Part shown: positions 1-6,772 of the stretch, piece after piece
How positions within the stretch are numbered: position 1 is the first letter of the stretch
How the letters are laid out: every line of letters starts with the position of its first letter
Assembly (NCBI RefSeq): GCF_023715785.1
Contig: NZ_JAMBOX010000002.1
Location: 186,001-250,000 of the forward strand
Length of the DNA: 64,000 bases
From: Neobacillus niacini
GTDB lineage: Bacteria > Bacillota > Bacilli > Bacillales > Cytobacillaceae
Direction: 5' to 3'
Translations under genes and position numbers: made by a program
The notes under the pieces: model-generated
The model's database searches: none
What the model saw: the letters and a program-made list of their open reading frames with translations, nothing else
Told to the model about the DNA's origin: nothing

Positions 1-348
1 GGACAGAAACAGCGGATTTCACTCGCTCGTGTCTTTTTAAAGAATCCATCGATCATGATCCTCGACGAAGCGACTAGTGCACTTGACAATGAGAGCGAAA
101 AGCTGGTGCAGAACTCCATTAATCAGCTTGCTCACGATAAAACGATTGTCATGATAGCGCACAGGCTGTCTACGATTTTACATGCCGATACAATTTTCGT
201 CGTTAAAAACGGAGAAATCATAGAAAGTGGTAATCATGATGGCCTGATTGCGTTAAATGGGTATTATAAGGACCTCTACATGAAACAAAATAAAACGTCA
301 GAAGAAAAATTATCAACTAGGAAAATCGGCCAACTAGCCAATGTTTAG
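1..348 (+). CDS. ABC transporter ATP-binding subunit, C-terminal part (partial)
   Basis: The reading frame is already open at base 1, so the gene begins outside the window and only about 115 residues are seen. They start inside the ABC signature region (GQKQRISLAR). A Walker B with catalytic Glu (MILDEATSALD) and the H-loop (IAHRLST) follow. This is the end of a nucleotide-binding domain of the exporter type, in which membrane and ATPase domains are usually fused. The tail after GYYKDLYMKQ is poorly conserved, as is normal. The family is clear; the substrate cannot be told from this fragment. Confidence 0.9.
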   Translation, partial: GQKQRISLARVFLKNPSIMILDEATSALDNESEKLVQNSINQLAHDKTIVMIAHRLSTILHADTIFVVKNGEIIESGNHDGLIALNGYYKDLYMKQNKTSEEKLSTRKIGQLANV

Positions 349-412
349 CAAAAATTTTAAAAATTCGGAAGGAAATCAACATTCCCAACTCGTATATGGT
401 AATAGGGGACCT

Positions 413-480
413 GCATAAATGAAAACTCGCCGATTGGCGAGTCCGTTAGGACGGTTCATGAGGCGTAGAAGAATTTATGC
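413..480 (+). ncRNA. Structured intergenic element, multi-way junction (unidentified RNA or DNA element)
   Basis: An 8-bp closing stem GCATAAAT (413-420) / ATTTATGC (473-480) encloses a 7-bp hairpin (425-431 with 436-442, loop GATT) and a short hairpin CCGT-TAGG-ACGG (443-454). GAAA directly follows the first closing strand, and GAGTC lies between the two inner hairpins. The layout resembles a hammerhead ribozyme open at stem II, but the expected CTGATGA core reads TTCATGA, so activity is doubtful. It lies between the ABC gene and acetoacetyl-CoA synthetase. I cannot match it to a known riboswitch. Confidence 0.4.
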
Positions 481-489
481 GACATAAGA

Positions 490-518
490 AATTACAAAAT
501 TCATAGGATTTTGTAATT
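490..518. repeat. Perfect 11-bp inverted repeat, 7-nt spacer
   Basis: AATTACAAAAT and ATTTTGTAATT flank TCATAGG. It sits 35 bp upstream of the acetoacetyl-CoA synthetase start. It could be a regulator operator or a weak terminator; the following CTTTAATAG is not a good T-run. Confidence 0.55.
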
Positions 519-553
519 CTTTAATAGCTAATACCAACATTGGGGGAATGGGA

Positions 554-2548
554 ATGACAATTGAAAAAATCGAAGGGAAGCTTTTGTGGGAACCATCGAA
601 TCAATTTCAAGATGAGTCCAATATGAAAAAATTTATGGCTTGGCTCGAGGAAACAAGGGGGTTACGTTTCCAAACATATGACCAATTATGGAATTGGTCA
701 GTCGCCGACATCGAGGGGTTCTGGTCCGCGATTTGGCATTTCTATGAGATCCAGGCGAAAACGCCTTTTGATCAAGTATTGGCAGAAAAGAAAATGCCGG
801 GGGCCAAGTGGTTTCCCGGGTCTACATTGAACTATGCCGAGCATATTTTTCGCAATGAAGTTCCGGAAAAAGCAGCGATTATCTACCAATCTGAAAACAG
901 GGCACTTGGTGAAATCACATGGTCCAAACTGAAAAAAGAGACGGCAGCCATCGCCGCATATTTGAAGTCATTAGGAGTTCAGCCAGGTGACCGTGTCGTG
1001 GCCTATGCTTCCAACATCCATGAAACAATTACTGCCTTTTTAGCTTGTGCCAGCATTGGGGCAGTATGGTCTAGCTGCGCGCCGGAATTTGGGATCATGA
1101 GTGTGATTGACCGCTTCAAGCAAATTGAGCCAAAGGTGTTGTTTGCAGTCGACGGCTACCGCTATGGCGGGAAGGACTTTGACCGCATCGAGTTGGTAAA
1201 GAAAATTCAAGCGGAATTGCCGACTTTAACCCAGACAGTCATCATCCCTTACCTTCAGGAGCAGCCACTTTTGGAAGAGTTGAAGGATGCTGTCTTATGG
1301 GGCGAGGCCATTGAAAAGAACCAGGGTGCAGTCTTAACCTTTACGCCAGTGCCATTTGACCATCCGCTCTGGATTCTTTATTCTTCCGGAACAACCGGAA
1401 AGCCGAAAGCCATCGTACAAAGCCAAGGCGGCATCTTGCTGGAGCAATTGAAAATGATTGGCTTGCAGAAGAATGTGAAGCCCGAGGATCGGCTTTTCTG
1501 GTTTACCACTACAGGCTGGATGATGTGGAACGTTGTTGTCAGCACATTATTGACGGGCGCCACCATTTTGCTTTATGACGGAAACCCCGGGTATCCGAAT
1601 TATGATACATTATGGAAGTTTGCCGAATCGACTAAAATGACCGTTTTCGGCACATCAGCTAGCTTTATTACTGCCTGCATGAAAGCTGGAGTAAAGCCGA
1701 AGGTGCAGTTTGATTTGTCACAATTAAATAGCATCGGGTCAACCGGGTCGCCGCTTCCAATCAGCGGCTTTGAATGGGTGTATAAAGAGGTGAAGGAAGA
1801 CTTATGGCTAGTGTCAACTAGCGGCGGAACCGACCTCTGTACCGCCTTTGTCGGTGGCTCGCCGTTATTGCCGGTTCATTCAGGGGAACTTCAGTCCCGC
1901 GCGCTCGGGGCCTCTGTGAAAGCCTTTGATGACCAAGGACATGAATTGGTTGATGAAATTGGCGAATTAGTGATAACCAAACCTATGCCATCGATGCCGA
2001 TTTATTTTTGGAATGATGAAAACGGTGAGCGCTATCATGACAGCTATTTTGATGTTTATCCAGGCATTTGGCGCCATGGCGATTTTATTAAAATTACTTC
2101 AAAAGGGAGCGCAATTATTTACGGGCGTTCCGATGCAACCATTAACCGTGGCGGGGTGCGCATGGGTACAAGTGAGATCTATAGCGCACTTGAGAGCGTG
2201 CCGGAGGTCATCGATAGTTTGGTAGTGGATATTCCGATTAGCAGCGAACAATCGTATATGCCGCTATTTGTAGTGATGAGGGAAGGAGCAGCACTTACGG
2301 AGGATGTAAAATCCAGAATCAATCAAGTAATCCGCCAGAACTGTTCACCAAGGCATGTCCCGAATGAAATTTTCCCTGTCGAGGAATTGCCGAAAACGCT
2401 GAATGGAAAGAAGCTTGAGGTGCCGATTAAAAAAATACTGATGGGCACCCCGGTTGAAAAAGCCGTCAACATCGGTTCATTGGCCAATCCGGACACTATT
2501 CAATATTTCGTAGAGTTTGAGAAAAATATGAATGGAACGCAAGGATAA
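554..2548 (+). CDS. Acetoacetyl-CoA synthetase (acetoacetate-CoA ligase)
   Basis: The product is 664 residues, the usual length for acetoacetate-CoA ligase, which activates acetoacetate with ATP and CoA for ketone-body or polyhydroxybutyrate-related metabolism. It belongs to the ANL adenylate-forming superfamily. The P-loop YSSGTTGKPK is near residue 275, WRHGDF near 505, YGRSDATINRGGVRMG near 520-535, and the catalytic lysine in LPKTLNGKKLEVP near 617. The second ATG (554) is chosen over 548 because GGGGG at 542-546 is correctly spaced from it. No thiolase or CoA-transferase gene is adjacent, so the pathway context is not visible. A weak hairpin follows the stop. Confidence 0.9.
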   Translation: MTIEKIEGKLLWEPSNQFQDESNMKKFMAWLEETRGLRFQTYDQLWNWSVADIEGFWSAIWHFYEIQAKTPFDQVLAEKKMPGAKWFPGSTLNYAEHIFRNEVPEKAAIIYQSENRALGEITWSKLKKETAAIAAYLKSLGVQPGDRVVAYASNIHETITAFLACASIGAVWSSCAPEFGIMSVIDRFKQIEPKVLFAVDGYRYGGKDFDRIELVKKIQAELPTLTQTVIIPYLQEQPLLEELKDAVLWGEAIEKNQGAVLTFTPVPFDHPLWILYSSGTTGKPKAIVQSQGGILLEQLKMIGLQKNVKPEDRLFWFTTTGWMMWNVVVSTLLTGATILLYDGNPGYPNYDTLWKFAESTKMTVFGTSASFITACMKAGVKPKVQFDLSQLNSIGSTGSPLPISGFEWVYKEVKEDLWLVSTSGGTDLCTAFVGGSPLLPVHSGELQSRALGASVKAFDDQGHELVDEIGELVITKPMPSMPIYFWNDENGERYHDSYFDVYPGIWRHGDFIKITSKGSAIIYGRSDATINRGGVRMGTSEIYSALESVPEVIDSLVVDIPISSEQSYMPLFVVMREGAALTEDVKSRINQVIRQNCSPRHVPNEIFPVEELPKTLNGKKLEVPIKKILMGTPVEKAVNIGSLANPDTIQYFVEFEKNMNGTQG

Positions 2549-2559
2549 GCGAAAGAAGT

Positions 2560-2585
2560 CCGCTCACATTAGTGGGTGGTTTTTC
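2560..2585 (+). terminator. Weak terminator after acetoacetyl-CoA synthetase
   Basis: CCGCTCAC, loop ATTA, GTGGGTGG with G-T pairs, then a short T-run. Confidence 0.55.
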
Positions 2586-2712
2586 AGCGTTTAACTTCAA
2601 TTGCCTGTGGTCACCGACCGCTCTTTGTCAATAGACTCGTAATTTCTCTGACTAGTGTCTGGCAATGTTCATTAAACATCCATAAATAAAAATGAAATTA
2701 GATAGTAATAAG

Positions 2713-2747
2713 GCGTGATTCCATGTACGATGGAATCATGCTTTTTT
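2713..2747 (+). terminator. Strong terminator-type hairpin upstream of the DegV gene
   Basis: A 12-bp stem, GCGTGATTCCAT with ATGGAATCATGC (one G-T pair), loop GTACG, then TTTTTT. It lies 55 bp before the DegV start, so it could end a small transcript from 2590-2710 or act as an attenuator. I see no ORF in 2590-2710. Confidence 0.75.
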
Positions 2748-2802
2748 GTTTGGTTCATGAATATTAATAGAAAATGATATATATAGTGCCTTGGAGGATA
2801 GG

Positions 2803-3666
2803 ATGATTAAAATTATAGCGGATTCAACATGTGATTTATCTGATGAAGTATTACAAAGGTACAATATCAGCTTGGCACCTCTTACAATAAACATAAAGGG
2901 GAAAACCTATCGAGACAGAGTAGATATACAACCAGATGAATTCTATGGAATACTAGAAACATTACCTGAGTTTCCGACGACAGGTATGCCAAGCCCAGCC
3001 GAATATCTAAAAATAATAAAACAGGCTGTGGAGGCTGGTAATCAAGAAATACTATGTATATGCATGTCCAGTGGGACTAGTGGTGCGTATCAATCAGCTG
3101 TACTAGCCAAGGATTATTTTTTTGAGGAAAACCCGGAATCAATTGTAAAAATACATGTGGTAGATTCAAAATGTATGAGCCATGGAAGTGGATGGCTAAT
3201 CATGAAAAGTGCGATTAAGAGGGGACAGGGTGCTTCTTTCGAAGAAATTATTGCGTTTAATGAAAATTATAAGAAAAAGGTAAAACATTTCCTATCCGTA
3301 GATGATTTAGACCATTTAATAAAGAGTGGCAGGCTCACTAATACGAGTGCCATAATAGGGAAACTCCTATTGCTGAAGCCAGTTATGACCATGAAAGATG
3401 GAAAAGGGGCCATAGTTGGAAAGGAAAGAGGATTGAAAAGAGTACTTAAGCATTACACTCAAGAATTTATCAAAAGAAATGATAAGGAAATGACGAACTT
3501 TATCATAATTGGTTATACATCCGACCGTAAAGTTGCCGAAAATCTTAAAGCGAAAATCCAATTGGATACTGACTTTTCGGGAGAGATCCATATCATGCAA
3601 ATGGGAGTATCGGTTGGAACTCATGTTGGTTTAGGTGCCATTTCAATGTTTTTTATAGAAAAGTGA
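2803..3666 (+). CDS. DegV family protein (fatty-acid-binding, FakB-like)
   Basis: A 287-residue DegV-fold protein. Family members bind a fatty acid and present it to the kinase FakA for acyl-phosphate formation in membrane lipid synthesis. Visible hallmarks are the N-terminal IADSTCDLS, TTGMPSPAEYL near residue 65, MSSGTSGAYQSA near 90, and the KSGRL segment near 170. ATG 2803 is chosen because GGAGG at 2793-2797 is ideally spaced; the upstream in-frame TTG at 2791 overlaps this site. It is a single-gene unit between two terminators. Which fatty acid it binds is not predictable here. Confidence 0.88.
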   Translation: MIKIIADSTCDLSDEVLQRYNISLAPLTINIKGKTYRDRVDIQPDEFYGILETLPEFPTTGMPSPAEYLKIIKQAVEAGNQEILCICMSSGTSGAYQSAVLAKDYFFEENPESIVKIHVVDSKCMSHGSGWLIMKSAIKRGQGASFEEIIAFNENYKKKVKHFLSVDDLDHLIKSGRLTNTSAIIGKLLLLKPVMTMKDGKGAIVGKERGLKRVLKHYTQEFIKRNDKEMTNFIIIGYTSDRKVAENLKAKIQLDTDFSGEIHIMQMGVSVGTHVGLGAISMFFIEK

Positions 3667-3674
3667 ATCAGGTA

Positions 3675-3718
3675 AAAAAGTGCCAGTACCATCCAAATCA
3701 GATGGTCCTGGCACTTTT
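3675..3718 (+). terminator. Terminator after the DegV gene
   Basis: AAAAGTGCCAG and CTGGCACTTTT arms, extended by ACCATC/GATGGT around a short loop, with a T-run. Confidence 0.85.
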
Positions 3719-3765
3719 GAGTTTCTGAAAAAATATTAATGATGCTGCACTAATGCATTTTTCAC

Positions 3766-3924
3766 CTATTTGCCTTGCTTCATTCTCTGCATTGGCAGCA
3801 TGGCAATGGCTCCGATGATGAACAAACTAGACGCCATCACGTACAGCATCCCAAGTGGGAACTGCTCTTTCAATAACCCTACGAGGCTCATGTTTAGCAC
3901 CATTCCGCTGATAAATAGCGGATT
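3766..3924 (-). pseudogene. Remnant of a transporter C-terminus (MFS-like)
   Basis: On the minus strand about 50 residues beginning NPLFISGMVLNMSLVGLLKE and ending MLPMQRMKQGK read as the last transmembrane helix and basic tail of a membrane transporter, probably MFS. The open frame continues upstream to 4044, but that part (ALPPANFASIHAKF, SFVRRGNG) is not membrane-like, and there is no convincing ribosome binding site. No N-terminal domain is nearby. I read it as a gene fragment left by a deletion. The whole 3719-4060 gap holds nothing else I can support. Confidence 0.55.
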
Positions 3925-4066
3925 TAAAACCCCGTTGCCCCTTCTTACAAATGACTTTGCGGCGACCCGCATGAATTTTGCGTGGATTGACGCGAAATTA
4001 GCGGGAGGCAGTGCATTCCCCCAAGATAAGATAGAAGTGTTCAAATAAATTAGAGGAGAGATGAAA

Positions 4067-4723
4067 ATGAATCAACAATGGAAGGTAGGAATTTTATTAT
4101 TTGAAGATGTCGATGTGCTGGATTATGCAGGGCCGTTTGAAGTGTTTTCACTTACGGTCTATGAAGACGACAAAATAGCGCCGCTATTAACCAAAGGTTT
4201 ATCAAATGAAGAAAAGCCATTTATCGTAAACACGATTTCCCAAACGGGAGAGTTAATTTCCTCGCATAATGGCCTCAAAATTCAACCTGATTTTGGTTTC
4301 CAGTCGCGGGATTACGAATTTGATATTTTAATTGTTCCGGGCGGTCCCTTATATGCGATAAAGAAATGCATCGAAAATAAGGAACTTATTAACTGGATTT
4401 CAAATTTTTATAACGCTGGCGGTATGGTAGCCTCTGTTTGCTCCGGTTCGATCCTGTTGGCGGAGGCAGGACTTCTTAATGGAAAAAAAGCTACGACTCA
4501 TTTCTTGGCATTGGAGTATTTGAAAGCCATGTATCCAAATACGACCGTAGTATCAAACGTTCGTTATGTAGATCAGGGTGATCTTCTTACCTCTGCCGGG
4601 GTATCGGCAGGCATCGACATGTCGTTGTATCTCGTTTCAAAATTAATGGGAGAAAAGGCAGCGGCCAGAACTGCAGCGACAGAAGAATATCCATATGAAT
4701 GGAGAATAAAGGAACATAATTAA
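4067..4723 (+). CDS. DJ-1/PfpI family protein
   Basis: A 218-residue single-domain DJ-1/PfpI protein of the class I glutamine amidotransferase-like fold. The nucleophile elbow VASVCSGSILLAEAGLLNG carries the conserved cysteine near residue 125, followed by KATTHF. The N-terminus WKVGILLFEDVDVLDYAGP is typical of the subgroup resembling the sensor domain of AraC-type regulators and isonitrile hydratases, but no DNA-binding domain is attached. ATG 4067 is preferred to 4061 because AGGAG (4053-4057) is better spaced. Reaction and substrate are unknown. It is a stand-alone gene with its own terminator. Confidence 0.82.
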   Translation: MNQQWKVGILLFEDVDVLDYAGPFEVFSLTVYEDDKIAPLLTKGLSNEEKPFIVNTISQTGELISSHNGLKIQPDFGFQSRDYEFDILIVPGGPLYAIKKCIENKELINWISNFYNAGGMVASVCSGSILLAEAGLLNGKKATTHFLALEYLKAMYPNTTVVSNVRYVDQGDLLTSAGVSAGIDMSLYLVSKLMGEKAAARTAATEEYPYEWRIKEHN

Positions 4724-4739
4724 TAGATGGACCAGCGAG

Positions 4740-4770
4740 AAAGGATGCCAAGAGCGGCATCCTTTCTTTT
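4740..4770 (+). terminator. Terminator after the DJ-1/PfpI gene
   Basis: AAGGATGCC, loop AAGAGC, GGCATCCTT, then a T-rich tract. Confidence 0.85.
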
Positions 4771-4861
4771 TATAAAACGAATGAAACTTTTCTCTATTCA
4801 GTTTTCCACTCATCATGTAAAATGGGATTTATAGGTAATATTATCCATAGGCGGTGGGAGA

Positions 4862-6355
4862 TTGGAGAAATTAAGCCAGAGTAACTGGGAGTTTGAAACG
4901 ATATCGAAGCATACACAGGATATCCTTTTAATAGTTGATCAACAACAAATCGTCAGGTTTGCGACGCCTTCCATGGAATCTATCTTGGGCTACCATCCTG
5001 AAGAATTCATTGGGGAAAATGCCTTTGACCCCCTTTTTCCAGAAGACCGAGATCGGCTGATGGCCTCGCATAGGGAAGCGATTGCCACAGGTGAACCCAG
5101 AGTGGATGAGTATCGGGTGTTCCATAAGAACGGTGAGTTAAAATATTTCGAATCGCGGGTCATGCCGGTTCAAAATCATCCTGATCATCTTATTGTCGTC
5201 GCTATCAGAGATATTACAACGAGGAAAAGGATGGAGTCAGAGCTAGAGCGCCGAAAGGACAGGTATCAAGAACTGCAAAATAGTTTAAAAAACTATTCGC
5301 AAGACTTATCTAAGGTCATGAAGTTGTCTGAACTTAAGATCAGACTGCTAAATGAGCTAAATATTATCATTCCTGATGCCAAACCGCAAATCATCATCTA
5401 TAATCGGGAACAACAATCCACCCAAGGGGAGTACCATGCAAAACAGCCCTCCGATTTTTCGGGGTTAAATGTAGGCAAGCTGCAAGAAGAAAATGACCAG
5501 ATTTATATTCTAATAGGCGATCGCAAGGAATGGGCGTATATTCTTACAATAAAAGCCTCTGCGATGAAAGAATCAATGGATACCATTTGGCTTGAGACAT
5601 TGGTTTATTACACCATAATGGTTTTTGAAAGTTTATTAGTGATTGAAAGCCTCATGGACCAATTGGAAACAGCCCTGCAAAAAAGCGAGAAGCCCCAGTG
5701 GATCTTACGGCTAATGTTTAATTTATCGGAAAAACAAAGAATGGAATTATCCAGTGATTTGCATGATACAGTTCTGCAGGATCAAATGGCGTTATTTCGG
5801 AATTTAGAAAGTATTATAAAGGAGTATCGGTTTGACAGCGAAGTGGATCAGCAGCTGAGAGAAATTGTTCAGGGACTGTTGGACACGATTCATCAAATCC
5901 GAATGACCTGTAATGAGCTGCGTCCGCCGCTGTTAAGAGAAGCGGGCCTGATTAGCGCGCTAGAGAATTTATTTGATTACACTCAGGTTTCGTCTACCTT
6001 CAAAATCGGCTTTACCACAGGGAATACGGCGGGTTTGGAATTGAATGAAGAAGAAACCCTTGGCATTTATCGAGTAGTTCAAGAGCTCCTAAACAACGCC
6101 GCCAAACACTCGCAGGCTGCCAATCTCCATTTTCATATTGAAAGACGGGATGAGCACATACATCTGTGCTATTCCGATGACGGCAAGGGGTTTGCCTCCG
6201 ATAAATTAACGCCGTCCTTTTCAAGCATGGGGCTTTCCGGAATGCGCGAAAGAATTCGCAGCCTGAACGGTTCGATTGAATTTCAATCGGAGCCTGGAAA
6301 AGGACTCGAGGTTAGCTTACAAATACCAATCAGTTCAAAGGTCAATCCTTTTTGA
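4862..6355 (+). CDS. Cytoplasmic PAS-domain histidine kinase, ComP/DegS type (kinase 1)
   Basis: A 497-residue soluble sensor kinase. A PAS domain spans about residues 12-125 (ILGYHPEEFIGE, ending IRDITTRKRMES). A GAF-like middle region of about 150-270 follows, then a HisKA_3 dimerisation domain with phospho-acceptor His in SSDLHDTVLQDQ near residue 302, then a complete ATP-binding domain (N box ELLNNAAKHS, G1 DDGKGF, G2 GLSGMRER). There are no membrane helices, so it senses a cytoplasmic signal. TTG 4862 is used; its N-terminus aligns with that of the paralogue at 10278. It precedes copZ/copA and has no response regulator of its own; the likely partner is the regulator at 11705. Confidence 0.88.
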   Translation: MEKLSQSNWEFETISKHTQDILLIVDQQQIVRFATPSMESILGYHPEEFIGENAFDPLFPEDRDRLMASHREAIATGEPRVDEYRVFHKNGELKYFESRVMPVQNHPDHLIVVAIRDITTRKRMESELERRKDRYQELQNSLKNYSQDLSKVMKLSELKIRLLNELNIIIPDAKPQIIIYNREQQSTQGEYHAKQPSDFSGLNVGKLQEENDQIYILIGDRKEWAYILTIKASAMKESMDTIWLETLVYYTIMVFESLLVIESLMDQLETALQKSEKPQWILRLMFNLSEKQRMELSSDLHDTVLQDQMALFRNLESIIKEYRFDSEVDQQLREIVQGLLDTIHQIRMTCNELRPPLLREAGLISALENLFDYTQVSSTFKIGFTTGNTAGLELNEEETLGIYRVVQELLNNAAKHSQAANLHFHIERRDEHIHLCYSDDGKGFASDKLTPSFSSMGLSGMRERIRSLNGSIEFQSEPGKGLEVSLQIPISSKVNPF

Positions 6356-6357
6356 AA

Positions 6358-6389
6358 AATAAGCCACAGTTTGTGGTTTATTTTTTTTG
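6358..6389 (+). terminator. Terminator separating kinase 1 from the copper operon
   Basis: AATAAGCCACA pairs with TGTGGTTTATT, followed by a long T-run. Confidence 0.85.
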
Positions 6390-6403
6390 TCCGAAATAAT
6401 TCT

Positions 6404-6478
6404 TGCGGGAACTCTACAAAATCCTGCGGGAGTAGTCAGAAACAATGCGGTTTGGAAGTAAGGCCGTTTTTATACAAT
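6404..6478 (+). promoter_or_regulatory. copZ operon promoter with three TGCGG boxes in 21-bp steps
   Basis: TGCGG occurs at 6404, 6425 and 6446, exactly 21 bp apart. The last extends to TGCGGTTTG (6446-6454) and is followed after exactly 18 bp by a -10 box TACAAT (6473-6478). No good -35 hexamer is present, as expected for an activator-dependent promoter. TTGCGG is the half-site of ComA-type regulators. I see no GTATACCCC-like CsoR operator, the usual control of copZA in bacilli. Confidence 0.78.
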
Positions 6479-6519
6479 GAAAATGCAAATAAATTGAAAA
6501 GCACAAGGAGAGATGAGAG

Positions 6520-6729
6520 ATGGTTCAGGTAACTTTAGCTGTTAATGGTATGTCTTGCATGCATTGTGTGATGGCTATTAAAAGTAGTGTTGGAAAACTG
6601 ACAGGAGTGAAGGAGGTAAAAGTAAATTTAAAGGAAGCCAATGTGACGGTTACGTTTAACGCGGATCAAGTGGCCCTAAACCAGATAAAAGACCGGATTG
6701 AAAGTAAAGGTTATGTTGTTTGCCATTAG
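6520..6729 (+). CDS. copZ: Copper chaperone CopZ
   Basis: A 69-residue single heavy-metal-associated (HMA) domain. The Cu(I)-binding loop reads GMSCMHC at residues 9-15. The ferredoxin-like fold continues through VKVNLKEANVTVTF and ends IESKGYVVCH. CopZ carries Cu(I) in the cytoplasm to the CopA ATPase encoded 43 bp downstream. AAGGAG precedes the ATG at good distance. It is the first gene of a three-gene operon (copZ, copA, secreted protein) under the TGCGG-repeat promoter. Confidence 0.93.
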   Translation: MVQVTLAVNGMSCMHCVMAIKSSVGKLTGVKEVKVNLKEANVTVTFNADQVALNQIKDRIESKGYVVCH

Positions 6730-6772
6730 GCTCGGAAGCCTTTCTGAATATGCATAAGAAAGGAAAGTAACC

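Noticed and set aside
413..480. Active hammerhead ribozyme
   Set aside because: Layout fits but the CTGATGA core is not present and spacing is one base off; kept only as an unidentified structured element.
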